A program made the position numbers and the translations under genes. A stretch of DNA of 64,000 nucleotides, from contig NZ_LAKD02000006.1 in assembly GCF_000968685.2 (NCBI RefSeq), forward strand, positions 62,001-126,000. The letters are read 5' to 3'. The notes under the pieces were generated by a model. That model saw nothing but the letters and a program-made list of their open reading frames with translations, had not been told where the DNA came from and made no database searches. Shown here one piece after another: positions 8,810 through 19,995 of the stretch. The number at the start of each line of letters is the position of its first letter. The first letter of the stretch is position 1. This DNA is from Streptomyces antioxidans. GTDB lineage: Bacteria > Actinomycetota > Actinomycetes > Streptomycetales > Streptomycetaceae.

Positions 8810-10333
8810 ATGTTCGGCAGTCGCCGTCGCCGTCCACGTGTCCTCGCCGCCCTGTGTGCGGCCCTGGCCATCGCGATGCTGGCCTCGTGCAACAGAACGG
8901 TGAACACGGCCGATGGTGCCACCTCTGACACCGGCGCCCCGCCTTCCGCCGCGAAGCCCAACATCGTGTACGTCCTCACCGACGACCTGGCGTGGAACCT
9001 CGTGAAGTACATGCCGCACGTACAGCAACTGCGGAAGAAGGGGACGACGTTCACCGACTTCTTCGCCACCGACTCGCTGTGCTGCCCGTCGCGTTCTTCC
9101 CTCCTCACCGGGCAGTACCCGCACAACACCGGGGTCTTCACCAACAACGGCGATGACGGCGGCTACGGCGCCTTCATGAAGAACCACAACGAGGAGAAGA
9201 CCTTCGGGCCCGCGCTGCAGCGCGCCGGCTACCGCACCGGGTTCATGGGCAAGTACATCAACGGATACCAGCCGGGCGACAAGCACGGCACCGACAAGCC
9301 CTATGTGCCCTCCGGCTGGGACGAGTGGGACGTCGCCGGGGACGGCTACAAGGAGTACGACTACGAGCTGAACGAGAACGGCAAGGTCGTGCCCTATGGA
9401 GACGCCCCCAAGGACTATCTGACGGACGTCCTGTCGGAGAAGGCCACCTCGTTCATCGGCTCCTCGGCGGCTGCGAAGAAGCCGTTCCTGCTGGAGGTGG
9501 CCACGTTCGCGCCGCACGGCCCCTCCACACCCGCGCCGCGCGACGAGGACACCTTCCCCGGGCTCGAGGCTCCGCAGACCGATGCCTATGACAAGGCGAC
9601 CCGCGACGCGCCGAAGTGGCACAACATCCTGACGCCGCTGAAGCCGAAGGAGGAGAAGCAGATCGACCGGAAGTTCGCCAAGCGGGTGCGCTCGGTCCAG
9701 GCGGTCGACGACATGATCGGTCGGCTGGGGAAGACCCTCGAGGACAAGGGCCTGGCGGACGACACCTATGTCGTGTTCGGCTCGGACAACGGCTTCCACA
9801 TGGGAGAACACCGGCTCCGTCCCGGGAAGCAGACCGCCTACGACACCGACGTCAATGTGCCGCTGGTGGTCGCGGGACCCGATGTCCCGGCCGGTGAGGA
9901 GGTGTCCCAGCTCGCCGAGAACGTCGATATGAACCCGACCTTCCTGGACCTGGCGGGCGTGGATCCGCCGTCGACCGTGGACGGGCGCAGCCTCAGCGAT
10001 CTGATGCACGGCCGGACGGAGAAGGAGTGGCGCGATGCCGTCCTGGTCGAACACCATCACGCGGGTTCCACGAAGGACGATCCCGACGCGGCGCCCGAGA
10101 TCACCGGCAACCCGCCGACCTACGCCGCGATGCGCACCGATGACTCCCTCTACGTCGAATTCGCCGATGGGCAGCGGGAGTTCTACGCGCTGGACTCCGA
10201 CCCCGAGCAGCTGACCAACCGGGCGGCGTCCCTCTCGGCCGGGCAGCGGGCCGCCCTGCACCGCACCCTCACCGCGCTCCAGCGGTGCAAGGGCGCGGAG
10301 AGCTGCCAGGACGCGTCCCGGACCGACGGCTAG
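8810..10333 (+). CDS. Secreted sulfatase lipoprotein
   Basis: 507 residues. The ATG at 8810 follows TAGGAGG; a 31-codon upstream extension lacks a ribosome-binding site and would bury the signal peptide. The N-terminus is a lipoprotein signal (RRRRPR, hydrophobic core, lipobox LASC with Cys27). The alkaline-phosphatase/sulfatase fold follows: VLTDD metal ligands (57-59 region) and the formylglycine motif C-C-P-S-R at 91-95, so Cys91 would be oxidised to formylglycine; SDNGFHMGEHRLRPGK supplies the second metal half-site. It probably removes sulfate from a glycan or aryl ester outside the membrane. No formylglycine-generating enzyme gene is seen in the window. Confidence 0.85.
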   Translation: MFGSRRRRPRVLAALCAALAIAMLASCNRTVNTADGATSDTGAPPSAAKPNIVYVLTDDLAWNLVKYMPHVQQLRKKGTTFTDFFATDSLCCPSRSSLLTGQYPHNTGVFTNNGDDGGYGAFMKNHNEEKTFGPALQRAGYRTGFMGKYINGYQPGDKHGTDKPYVPSGWDEWDVAGDGYKEYDYELNENGKVVPYGDAPKDYLTDVLSEKATSFIGSSAAAKKPFLLEVATFAPHGPSTPAPRDEDTFPGLEAPQTDAYDKATRDAPKWHNILTPLKPKEEKQIDRKFAKRVRSVQAVDDMIGRLGKTLEDKGLADDTYVVFGSDNGFHMGEHRLRPGKQTAYDTDVNVPLVVAGPDVPAGEEVSQLAENVDMNPTFLDLAGVDPPSTVDGRSLSDLMHGRTEKEWRDAVLVEHHHAGSTKDDPDAAPEITGNPPTYAAMRTDDSLYVEFADGQREFYALDSDPEQLTNRAASLSAGQRAALHRTLTALQRCKGAESCQDASRTDG

Positions 10334-10383
10334 CGGCGCCCGTACGCCTCAGGCGCCCGTACATCAGGCCCCCGTACGCCTCA
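10334..10383. repeat. Short direct repeats between convergent genes
   Basis: Three imperfect copies of a 15-17 bp unit of the form GGCGCCCGTACGCCTCA (second copy shortened, third with one change) fill the gap between the sulfatase and aconitase stop codons and overlap the last codon of the aconitase gene. They could have arisen by slippage. Confidence 0.5.
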
Positions 10384-12360
10384 GTGTGCGAGAGCTGGGA
10401 TGACACCGCCCGCGAGCACCGCTGCCCGCTGTCGTGGCGAGAGGCGGTGGCGGACGGTGTACTCCTCGTCCCGGGTCGTGTTGTGGACGCGGAGCCTCGG
10501 TTCGCCGTCCGGGGCCAGGGCCCCGCGCAGACCGGAAAGACGCAGCCGGTCGTCGCGGCCGATGCGGTCGTAGTCCGCGGGGTCCTCGAACTCCAGCGGC
10601 AGCACACCGAAGTTGACCAGGTTCTGCCAGTGGATGCGGGCGTAGGACGTGGCGATGACGGCTCGCAGGCCGAGGTAGCGCGGGGCGATGGCGGCGTGTT
10701 CGCGGGACGAGCCCTGTCCGTAGTTCGCACCGGCCACGATGAGGTGCCCGGTGTCCTCCCGGACCGCCTCGGCGCGCCGCGGGTAGTCGGGGTCCAGCCG
10801 GGTGAGGGTGAATTCCGCCAGCTTGGGGATGTTGGAGCGGTAGGGCAGGGCGTTCGCCCCGGCCGGGGAGATCTCGTCGGTCGAGACATCGTCGCCGGCC
10901 TTGAGGAGCACCGGGCCGTGAATGCTGTCCGGCAGCGGATCCAGCTCCGGCAGCGCGGAGATATTGGGGCCGCGCACCAGCTGGACGCGTGCGGCCTCGC
11001 CTGGTGGCAGCGGTGGTTCCAGCATGGCGTCGTTGTGCGACGGCGGGTCCGGGGCGTCCGGTGCGGGAGGGGCCGCCACCGAGGTGCGCGCGGCCCAGTC
11101 GCGCGGATCGGCGATGGCACCGGTCAGCGCGGAGGCCGTGGCGGTCTCCGGTGAGCACAGCCACACCGCGTCGTCCACGGTGCCGGAGCGGCCGGGGAAG
11201 TTGCGCGGGAAGGTGCGCAGCGAATTGCTCCCCGGGGCCGGGGCCTGCCCCATGCCGATGCAGCCCAGACAGCCCGACTGGTGGATGCGGGCACCGGCGG
11301 CGATCAGGTCGAACGTGGCGCCGCGGCGCGTCAGGTCCTGGAGGATCTCGCGGGACGTCGGGTTGATGTCGAAGCTCACCCCGGCCGGGACCTGGCGCCC
11401 GGCCACCATGGCGGCCGGAACGGCGAAGTCGCGGAACCCGGGGTTGGCGGAGGAGCCGATGACGGCCTGGGTGATGGGCTCCCCGGCGGCCTCCCTGACC
11501 GGTACGACGTTTCCCGGCGAGGTGGGCCGTGCGATCAGCGGCTCCAGTGAGGACAGGTCGATCTCCTCGTCGAGGTCGTAGGACGCGTCCTCCACCGCGG
11601 TGATCTCCACGAAGTCGGCGCCGCGCCCCACCCCGTCGAGGAAGCCGCGCACCGCCCCGTCCGAGGGGAACACGGTGGTGGTGGCGCCCAGTTCCGCCCC
11701 CATGTTCGCGATGACGTGGCGGTCCATCGCGGTGAGGGAGGCCAGACCGGGGCCGTGGTACTCCAGGACGCGCTGGACTCCTCCCTGCACCCCGTGGCGG
11801 CGCAGCAGCTCCAGGATCACGTCCTTGGCACTGACCCACGGAGGGAGCTCCCCGGTGAGCCGGATGCCCCAGACCTTCGGCATGGTGAGGTGGAGCGGCC
11901 GTCCGGCCATGGCGAGCGCCACTTCCAGGCCGCCGGTGCCGATCGCCAGCATGCCCAGGGAACCGGCCGCACAGGTGTGGGAGTCCGAACCGGCCAGGGT
12001 TTTTCCCGGGGCGCCGAAGTGGTGCATATGGGTCGGGTGGGAGACGCCGTTGCCGGGCTTGGAGAACCACAGGCCGAAGCGTCGGGCGGCCGAGCGCAGG
12101 AAGAGATGGTCCTCGGCATTGCGCTCATCGGCCTGGAGGATGTTGTGGTCGACGTACTGAACGCTGGCCTCGGTACGGACCCGGTCCAGGGCCAGCGCCT
12201 CCAGCTCCTGCATCACCAGCGTGCCGGTGGCATCCTGCGTCAGCGTCTGGTCCACCCGCAGCGCGATCTCCTCCCCCGGCTCCGTCCGGCCGGACAGCAG
12301 GTGGTCGTCGATGAGCCGCTGGGTCACGGTGCCGTGCGCACGGGCACGGGGCAGATCCAT
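10381..12360 (-). CDS. Aconitate hydratase (short bacterial aconitase-type)
   Basis: 659 residues containing the 4Fe-4S ligands expected for the aconitase superfamily: SDSHTC (Cys130) and CLGC (Cys364 and Cys367). The small C-terminal swivel domain includes DDVSTDEISPAG, ANYGQGSSREHAA and ATSYARIHWQNLVNFGVLPL, carrying the substrate-binding SSRE and SYARIH motifs. It is shorter than the ~900-residue AcnA of most streptomycetes, matching the ~650-residue putative aconitase group related to homoaconitases and isopropylmalate isomerases. Citrate/isocitrate isomerisation is likely, but a different hydroxy-acid substrate is possible. Start ATG at 12360 has a GGAAGG upstream. Confidence 0.85.
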   Translation of the reverse strand: MDLPRARAHGTVTQRLIDDHLLSGRTEPGEEIALRVDQTLTQDATGTLVMQELEALALDRVRTEASVQYVDHNILQADERNAEDHLFLRSAARRFGLWFSKPGNGVSHPTHMHHFGAPGKTLAGSDSHTCAAGSLGMLAIGTGGLEVALAMAGRPLHLTMPKVWGIRLTGELPPWVSAKDVILELLRRHGVQGGVQRVLEYHGPGLASLTAMDRHVIANMGAELGATTTVFPSDGAVRGFLDGVGRGADFVEITAVEDASYDLDEEIDLSSLEPLIARPTSPGNVVPVREAAGEPITQAVIGSSANPGFRDFAVPAAMVAGRQVPAGVSFDINPTSREILQDLTRRGATFDLIAAGARIHQSGCLGCIGMGQAPAPGSNSLRTFPRNFPGRSGTVDDAVWLCSPETATASALTGAIADPRDWAARTSVAAPPAPDAPDPPSHNDAMLEPPLPPGEAARVQLVRGPNISALPELDPLPDSIHGPVLLKAGDDVSTDEISPAGANALPYRSNIPKLAEFTLTRLDPDYPRRAEAVREDTGHLIVAGANYGQGSSREHAAIAPRYLGLRAVIATSYARIHWQNLVNFGVLPLEFEDPADYDRIGRDDRLRLSGLRGALAPDGEPRLRVHNTTRDEEYTVRHRLSPRQRAAVLAGGVIPALAH

Positions 12361-12681
12361 GAGCCACCGCCTTCCGGGCGGAGCGTCCGGGCCCTCCGGG
12401 CGCCCCGCGTCGGGTACCCGGTCCGCGCCGTGTCATCTTCCTTCCCGTTCCTTCCTTCCCGTTCCTTCCTGCCGATTGCCGGAGATCGGCAGGGGTGGAA
12501 CCGGACGTCGGCCCCTCCCGAGGGGCGCGGGGTCAGCCGACCGGATCAGCCGTCTCACCCGGTCGGACACCGCCGTGCGGCCCCGTCACTCGGGTCCGGC
12601 GAACGTTGAGGAGCCACAGCCCGCACATGAATACCTGCGGCGAATACCTGCGGCGAAGACCTCCAGGGAAGTGAGGACACC
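12361..12681. other. 321-bp divergent intergenic region with repeats and a perfect hairpin
   Basis: The region separates the aconitase and the surface hydrolase. It contains two copies of a 14-bp pyrimidine unit CTTCCCGTTCCTTC (about 12440-12467), a perfect 9-bp stem (CCTGCCGAT at 12468-12476 and ATCGGCAGG at 12485-12493, 8-nt loop), and two copies of the 13-bp unit GAATACCTGCGGC (12629-12654). A 15-codon ORF overlaps the last repeat. The hairpin sits between divergent genes, so an operator or 5' UTR element is likelier than a terminator. Confidence 0.5.
12627..12674 (+). CDS. Candidate 15-residue leader ORF
   Basis: ATG at 12627 opens MNTCGEYLRRRPPGK and stops at TGA 12672-12674, 7 nt before the hydrolase ATG. 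Its last codons overlap the hydrolase Shine-Dalgarno (GTGAGGA). A GAGGAG lies 13 nt upstream of the ATG, somewhat far for efficient initiation. The ORF is formed from the 13-bp repeats, so it may be chance; a translational-coupling or attenuation role is an inference. Confidence 0.3.
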   Translation: MNTCGEYLRRRPPGK

Positions 12682-13716
12682 ATGGCGGCGTCTCCGGCTC
12701 TCGGCTCCGGACGCGAACGGGTCCGGGCACGTGGACGGGTCCGGGCACGTGGACGGGTCCGGGCACGCGCCGCGGCGGCCGGATGCGCCCTGGCGGTGTG
12801 CGCGGCCACGGCGGCCCCTGCCGCGGCGGCGGACGACGCGCCCCGCCGCAAGCCCACCGTGGTCCTGATCCACGGCGCGTTCGCGGACGGCTCCAGCTGG
12901 AACGGTGTCATCGCACGGCTGGAGCGCCGCGGGTATCCCGTCATCGCCCCCGCCAACCCGCTGCGCGGCCTCGCCACCGACTCCGCCTACATCGCCTCCG
13001 TCCTGGACAGCGTCAAGGGCCCGATCGTGCTGGTGGGCCACTCCTACGGCGGCGCGGTCATCAGCACGGCCGCGGCGGGGAACTCCCGGGTGAAGTCGCT
13101 GGTGTACGTGTCCGCCCTGATGCCCGACAAGGGGGAGAGCGGTCAGTCGCTCGCCGCCCGGTACCCCAGCGAGCTCGCCACCGCCACCAGGGCGGTCCGC
13201 TACCGGGCCGGGGGCGGTGTGCGGGGCACGGACCTGTACCTCAAGCGGGACAAGCTGCACCGGGTCTTCGCCGCCGATCTGTCGGCCGGTACGGCGAGGC
13301 TGCTGGCGGCGACCCAACGGCCCGCCAGCACCGCCGCGTTCTCGGAGAAGGCGAAGGTGGCGGCGTGGCGGAAGATTCCGTCCTGGTTCCTCGTCGCCCG
13401 GCAGGACAAGACCATCAACCCCCGGCAGGAGCGCTTCGAGGCCAAGCGCGCCCATTCGCACACCGTCGAGATCGACTCCTCCCATGTGGCCATGATCGCC
13501 CACCCCCAGGCGGTCACCGACCTCATCGTCAAGGCCGCCACCGCGACCGGTTCGGCCCGGCCCTCCCCCGCGGCCAACCCCTCCGACTCCCGCGCCCGGC
13601 CGGAGTCCCGGCCCGCCGACACGGCCACCGCATGGGTGACCGCGGGCGCCGCGGCGCTGCTCCTCAGCGGTGGCGCCCTCCTCGTCGGCCGCCGCCGGGG
13701 CCGACGGCCGCGCTGA
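12682..13716 (+). CDS. Exported, membrane-anchored alpha/beta hydrolase
   Basis: 344 residues. An Arg-rich N-terminus (three RVRARG repeats encoded by an 18-bp tandem repeat at 12721-12768) precedes a hydrophobic signal segment ending near AAPAAAA. The mature part shows the alpha/beta hydrolase fold: oxyanion HGAFADGSSW near 56-65, nucleophile elbow GHSYGG near 115-120, acid in ARQDKT and catalytic His in SSHVAM. After a Pro/Ser/Arg-rich linker comes a C-terminal hydrophobic helix (about residues 318-334) followed by RRRGRRPR, a typical membrane-anchor tail. This architecture suggests an esterase or amidase tethered at the cell surface. Substrate unknown. Confidence 0.8.
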   Translation: MAASPALGSGRERVRARGRVRARGRVRARAAAAGCALAVCAATAAPAAAADDAPRRKPTVVLIHGAFADGSSWNGVIARLERRGYPVIAPANPLRGLATDSAYIASVLDSVKGPIVLVGHSYGGAVISTAAAGNSRVKSLVYVSALMPDKGESGQSLAARYPSELATATRAVRYRAGGGVRGTDLYLKRDKLHRVFAADLSAGTARLLAATQRPASTAAFSEKAKVAAWRKIPSWFLVARQDKTINPRQERFEAKRAHSHTVEIDSSHVAMIAHPQAVTDLIVKAATATGSARPSPAANPSDSRARPESRPADTATAWVTAGAAALLLSGGALLVGRRRGRRPR

Positions 13717-13767
13717 CCGACCGCCGATGGCCATCCGGCGAGAGGACGCGAACCTGGGACGCGCCCC

Positions 13768-14373
13768 CTACAGCCACCCGCGCTCGCGGGCGATCCGCGC
13801 CGCCACGTGGCGGTTCTCCGCGCCGAGTTTGGCCGCGGCGGCGGACAGGTAGTTGCGCACCGTCCCGGGCGACAGCGCGGCGCGCGACGCGATCTCCGCC
13901 ACCGGTGCCCCGTCCTCGGCCAGCGACAGCATTTCCGCCTCGCGGGAAGTGAGCGGCGACTCACCCGCGGCGATCGCGTCCGCCGCCAGTTCGTGGTCCA
14001 CGTAGCGGCCGTCCCTGTGCACCGTGCGGATGATCTCGGCCAGTCGGCGCGCGGACACCGTCTTGGGCACGAAGCCCCGCACACCCGCGGCCAGCGCCTG
14101 TTTCAGCGCCCCGGCCGCGGCGTGGCTGGTGACGATCATCGAGGTGCACTCCGGCACCTCGTCGCGCAGCCGCGCCGCCACCGTCACCCCGTCGTATCCG
14201 GGCATCCTCAGGTCCAGGACGGCCACGTCGGGGCGGTGTGCGCGGGCCATCGCCAGCGCCTCGTCGCCCGTTCCGGCCTCCGCCACCACGGTGATGTCGT
14301 CCTCCAACGCGAGGAGGGAGGCGAGCGCGCCCCGGATGAGGTGTTCGTCGTCCGCCAGCAGAACCCTGATCAT
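13768..14373 (-). CDS. NarL/LuxR-family response regulator (DesR-like)
   Basis: 201 residues. The receiver domain (about 1-120) has the acidic pair DDE at 8-10, phosphoacceptor Asp54 in VLDLRMPG, and Lys104 in VPKTV. A LuxR-type HTH follows (about 140-195: SPLTSREAEMLSLAEDG, then SPGTVRNYLSAAAAKL). Its ATG overlaps the kinase stop (ATGA), so the pair is translationally coupled. It is the fourth gene of an operon with an ABC-2 exporter, the arrangement of DesK/DesR-type and LiaSR-like systems that sense membrane stress or cytotoxic compounds. A likely target is the double inverted repeat at 17421-17468. Confidence 0.9.
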   Translation of the reverse strand: MIRVLLADDEHLIRGALASLLALEDDITVVAEAGTGDEALAMARAHRPDVAVLDLRMPGYDGVTVAARLRDEVPECTSMIVTSHAAAGALKQALAAGVRGFVPKTVSARRLAEIIRTVHRDGRYVDHELAADAIAAGESPLTSREAEMLSLAEDGAPVAEIASRAALSPGTVRNYLSAAAAKLGAENRHVAARIARERGWL

Positions 14374-15602
14374 TCGGCCGCCTCCCAGGGGATCCTCGCG
14401 GTCAGTCGGAAGGTCCCGTCCGGGCGCCGTTCGGTCGACAGCGTGCCGTCCACCTCGGCCAGCCGCTCGCGCAGCCCCGGCAGACCGCTGCCGGTGCCCG
14501 GCCGGGGGTCCGGGTCCACCCCGTCGTTCTCCATCAGCAGGGCCACCGAGCCGGTGGCCACCGCGCGCACCGACACCTCGCAGCGGGACGCGCCCTGTGC
14601 GTGGCGGAGCACGTTCGTCGTGCCCTCACGGACCACCCAGCCGAGCGCCGCCTGTGTCTGTGCGGGCAGCCGCGCCGCCGGGCCGTTCTCTATCCGGCAG
14701 TCGATCCCGGCCGCCTCGAGCACGGACCGGGCCCCGGCCAGCTCGGCGTGGAGGTCGGCGGTGCGATAGCCGCGCACCACCGCGCGGATCTCCCGCTGTG
14801 ACTCCTGCGCGATCCGCTGCACCTCCTCCATCTGGGCCACCGCCTCCTCCCGGCCCCGCCGCGCCAGCTGCACCGCGAGCTCGCTCTTCAGCGCCACCAC
14901 CGCGAGGTTGCGGCCCAGCACATCGTGCAGATCGCGGCCGAAGCGCAGCCGCTCCTCCGCCACGGCCAGCCGGGCCTGTGTGGCCCGCGCCCTGGCCAGC
15001 TCCTCGATCAGCCGTACGCTCCACCCGGAGATCCGCATCGCCGTCGCCATGAAGGGAACCATGAGCAGGCCGGCGCCGATCACGAGGACCAGCCGCTGGC
15101 CCGACAGCCCGCTCGCCACCGCCGCGCCGATCGCCGCCACCGGCACCGCCGCGACCAGCGCCACCCCGGGGCGGCGCGGCAGCGCCAGCATCGGCGGACC
15201 GGCGTAGTACATCAGCAGCCAGACCAGATATGACACCAGGTTCCCCTGCTGGATGCGTCCGGTGGCCAGCAGTACGCAGCCCAGGGTGGCCATGGCCACG
15301 GTGAGGGCGACATACAGCGCGACCAGCGGGACCGGGCGCGGCCGCGCGCCGAGGTAGTAGAGCAGGGCGGCGCGGGAGAGCAGCCCCTGGACGGTGACGT
15401 GGGCCGCGCCCAGCGCCGCCACCAGCGCCAGCCCGAGCGGACCGGCCTCCGCCGTCGCGATCCAGAACACCCAGAGCACCGCCTCGGTGGCCGCGAGGAA
15501 GACGACGGCGGCGAGGCTGTAGCGGCGGTAGCGCTCGGGGCCGTCCGGGCCCCCGAGCCGCTCCACCCAGTCCTCCACGCTCATGGTCGCCGTCCCGCTC
15601 AT
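14370..15602 (-). CDS. Sensor histidine kinase (DesK-like, HisKA_3)
   Basis: About 410 residues with five or six membrane helices in the N-terminal half and then a HisKA_3 dimerisation domain: AEERLRFGRDLHDVLGRNLAVVALKSELA, with the phosphoacceptor His in LHDVLG. The ATPase region is compact, with GSGLPGLRERLAEVDG as the G-box. The ATG at 15602 has AGGAG only 1-2 nt away; the ATG six codons in is the alternative start. It follows the permease by 34 bp. The cognate regulator is the overlapping downstream gene. Confidence 0.88.
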   Translation of the reverse strand: MSGTATMSVEDWVERLGGPDGPERYRRYSLAAVVFLAATEAVLWVFWIATAEAGPLGLALVAALGAAHVTVQGLLSRAALLYYLGARPRPVPLVALYVALTVAMATLGCVLLATGRIQQGNLVSYLVWLLMYYAGPPMLALPRRPGVALVAAVPVAAIGAAVASGLSGQRLVLVIGAGLLMVPFMATAMRISGWSVRLIEELARARATQARLAVAEERLRFGRDLHDVLGRNLAVVALKSELAVQLARRGREEAVAQMEEVQRIAQESQREIRAVVRGYRTADLHAELAGARSVLEAAGIDCRIENGPAARLPAQTQAALGWVVREGTTNVLRHAQGASRCEVSVRAVATGSVALLMENDGVDPDPRPGTGSGLPGLRERLAEVDGTLSTERRPDGTFRLTARIPWEAAE

Positions 15603-15636
15603 GCTCCTCGTCCCATCGCCTCGGGCTCCGCCGTCC

Positions 15637-16452
15637 TCAGCCCCGCGGTCCCCAGCGGAACCACCGGCGCACACCGAACACTGCCAGGCCCGTCCAGGCC
15701 AGCGCGAGGAGCGCCGCCCGGAGCTGGTCCATACCGTCAAGGCCGCCGGTCCAGCCGCCCCTGAGCAGGTCCATCACCGGCGAGAACGGCAGCCAGGCGG
15801 CGATGTCGGCCATCGTGTCCGGCATCACCTCACGCGGCGCGTAGACCCCGGAGCCGCCCATGGTCAGCAGCAGGAAGGGCAGGAACGTCAGCTGTGCGCT
15901 CTCCGCGGTCCGGGTGAACGCCGCCGTGAGCGCCCCCGCCGCCACCAGCATCGCCACGCCGACGAGCAGGCCGAAGACCGCCAGGTGCGGGGCGGCCGGG
16001 GCGTCCGCGTCCAGGAACACGGTCATCCCGATCGCCAGCAGCACGGATTGCACGGTAGCCAGCAGGAACGCCGGGAGGGCGTTGCCGACCAGGATCTCCC
16101 AGTCGCGCAGCTCGCCGGTGCGCAGCCGCTTCAGCACGAGGGATTCGCGGCGCAGGACGTACACACCGACCAGGTTCGTATAGACCGAGAAGAACAGTGC
16201 CAGCGCCAGCGCGGCGGGCAGCATGACGGTGGCCATCGACAGACCGGTGCCGCCCAGGTCCATCTCCTTGACCACACCGCGCATCGCGAAGGCCATGGCG
16301 CTCGGCAGGACCACCGCGGTGACCAGGGACGCCTTGCTGCGCATCAGCAGCGTCAGCTCGGCGCGGCCGAGGGCGGTCAGGCGGTCCCTGGCGGTGACCC
16401 GGGTGGGGGTGGCCGCGGGGGTCCGTACCGTACGGGTCGCTGACGTGGTCAT
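15637..16452 (-). CDS. ABC-2 type exporter permease
   Basis: 271 residues with six predicted membrane segments: TLLMRSKASLVTAVVLPSAM, MLPAALALALFFSVYTNLVGVYVL, ILVGNALPAFLLATVQSVLLAIG, FGLLVGVAMLVAAGALTAA, LTFLPFLLLTMGG and the C-terminal LALAWTGLAVFGV helix. The conserved RRESLVLKRLRTGELRDWEI loop after the second segment is typical of antibiotic and lipid ABC-2 permeases. Its ATG overlaps the ATPase stop (ATGA). It probably exports a toxic or lipophilic compound with the adjacent ATPase. Confidence 0.85.
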   Translation of the reverse strand: MTTSATRTVRTPAATPTRVTARDRLTALGRAELTLLMRSKASLVTAVVLPSAMAFAMRGVVKEMDLGGTGLSMATVMLPAALALALFFSVYTNLVGVYVLRRESLVLKRLRTGELRDWEILVGNALPAFLLATVQSVLLAIGMTVFLDADAPAAPHLAVFGLLVGVAMLVAAGALTAAFTRTAESAQLTFLPFLLLTMGGSGVYAPREVMPDTMADIAAWLPFSPVMDLLRGGWTGGLDGMDQLRAALLALAWTGLAVFGVRRWFRWGPRG

Positions 16453-17375
16453 CGTGCCGCCTCGCTCTCCAGGCCCTTCGCGATCTCCATGAACGCCTCC
16501 TCCAGCGTCGCCGACCGGGCGTCGAACCCGTGCAGCGCCACGTCCTTGTCCCGGGCCCACAGCAGCAGCTCCGTGGCCGTGCGCTGGAGGTCGGCGGTCT
16601 CCAGCCGGACCGTACGCCCGGCGCTCTCCTGCCTGGTCACCCCCAGCGGTGCCAGCGGTGGCAGATCGCCGGGGAAGTAGTCCGGGGGCAGCTCGAACGC
16701 CATCCGCGAGGGCCGCTCGGCCACCACGTCGGCGACCCGCCCCGAGGTGGCGATCCGTCCGGCGTGCATGATCGCCAGCCGGTCGGCCAGCTGCTCCGCC
16801 TCCTCCAGGTAGTGGGTGGTGAGCAGCACGGTGGTGCCCTGGTCCTTGAGCCGCTGGATCAGCTCCCAGGTCTCGTGGCGGGACTGTGCGTCCAGGCCGG
16901 TCGTCGGCTCGTCGAGGAACAGCACCTCGGGCCGCCCCAGCAGGGCCAGGGCGAGATCGAGGCGGCGGCGCTCGCCGCCGGAGAGCTGCTTGACCCGCAC
17001 CGCCCGCCGCTGGGTGAGCCGGGTCAGCTCCAGGGCCTCGGCCACCGGCCGGGACCCGCTGGTGCACCCGGCCCACATGCGGGCGGTCTCGGCGACCGTG
17101 AGCTCGGTGGGGAAGCCGCCCTCCTGGAGCATCACCCCGATACGGGGGCGTACGGCGGCGCGGTCGCGGTACGGGTCGCCGCCCAGCACCCTGACCGTCC
17201 CGGAGGTGGGCGTGGCCTGCCCCTCCAGGACCTCGAGGGTGGAGGTCTTCCCGGCCCCGTTGGTCCCCAGGAGTGCGAAGAGCTCACCACGGGCGACCGT
17301 GAGGTCGATGCCGCGCACGGCCTCGAAGCCCTTGTAGTGCCGCCGCAAGTCGGCGGCTTCGATAACGGTGTCCAT
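16449..17375 (-). CDS. ABC exporter ATP-binding protein
   Basis: 308 residues from ATG 17375 (MDTVIEAADL), which fits the usual family start; a longer frame would run into the palindromic operator. Walker A GTNGAGKT is at 37-44, the signature is QLSGGERRRLDLALAL, Walker B is VLFLDEPTTGLDA, and the H-loop is TTHYLEEAE. A C-terminal regulatory extension follows, as in DrrA/CcmA-like drug exporter ATPases. It is the first gene of the ATPase-permease-kinase-regulator operon. Confidence 0.92.
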   Translation of the reverse strand: MDTVIEAADLRRHYKGFEAVRGIDLTVARGELFALLGTNGAGKTSTLEVLEGQATPTSGTVRVLGGDPYRDRAAVRPRIGVMLQEGGFPTELTVAETARMWAGCTSGSRPVAEALELTRLTQRRAVRVKQLSGGERRRLDLALALLGRPEVLFLDEPTTGLDAQSRHETWELIQRLKDQGTTVLLTTHYLEEAEQLADRLAIMHAGRIATSGRVADVVAERPSRMAFELPPDYFPGDLPPLAPLGVTRQESAGRTVRLETADLQRTATELLLWARDKDVALHGFDARSATLEEAFMEIAKGLESEAAR

Positions 17376-17420
17376 GGCGTCCAGGTTTCCGGCGCGGCGG
17401 GGCCGGGAGGAGTGCGGTGT

Positions 17421-17465
17421 GTCATGAGTCCGCATGACGGATGTCATGCGGACTCATGACATCCG

Positions 17466-17468
<3 letters not shown>
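17421..17468. promoter_or_regulatory. Two overlapping perfect inverted repeats upstream of the exporter/two-component operon
   Basis: Arm 17421-17438 pairs perfectly with 17443-17460 (18 bp, 4-nt loop). Overlapping it, 17435-17448 pairs perfectly with 17455-17468 (14 bp, 6-nt loop). The two hairpins are mutually exclusive. At the protein-binding level the block is two copies of GTCATG-N6-CATGAC whose centres are 22 bp apart, i.e. two helical turns. It lies 46 bp before the ATPase ATG and overlaps the dgdA stop codon. It may be the operator of the downstream response regulator, a terminator for dgdA, or both. Confidence 0.75.
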
Positions 17469-19819
<2,351 letters not shown>

Positions 19820-19901
19820 CCACGGTCCCGAGTAGGGCCCGGGGGACAACTCGGCTTCGTGGTACGTTCGGTGCCGCCGTGCGCTGCCGCGAACCGAGGA
19901 G

Positions 19902-19955
19902 GTGAGACCGATCAACACTGTGACCGGTCGGGCCTCCTTCTCCCGCATGGCCTAG
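19902..19955 (+). CDS. Candidate leader peptide ORF upstream of an alpha/beta hydrolase
   Basis: GTG at 19902 overlaps the end of an excellent Shine-Dalgarno run (CCGAGGAGGTGAG, 19894-19906) and encodes VRPINTVTGRASFSRMA before TAG at 19953-19955. The stop is 40 nt upstream of the hydrolase ATG, and no other gene uses this strong ribosome-binding site. Possible leader-peptide control of the hydrolase is an inference; the AGGAGG alternative is a start a few bases further on, for which I see no open frame. Confidence 0.45.
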   Translation: MRPINTVTGRASFSRMA

Positions 19956-19995
19956 GGAGTGCCCGCGGAAGGCATCCCGAAAGGCTTGCGACGCA

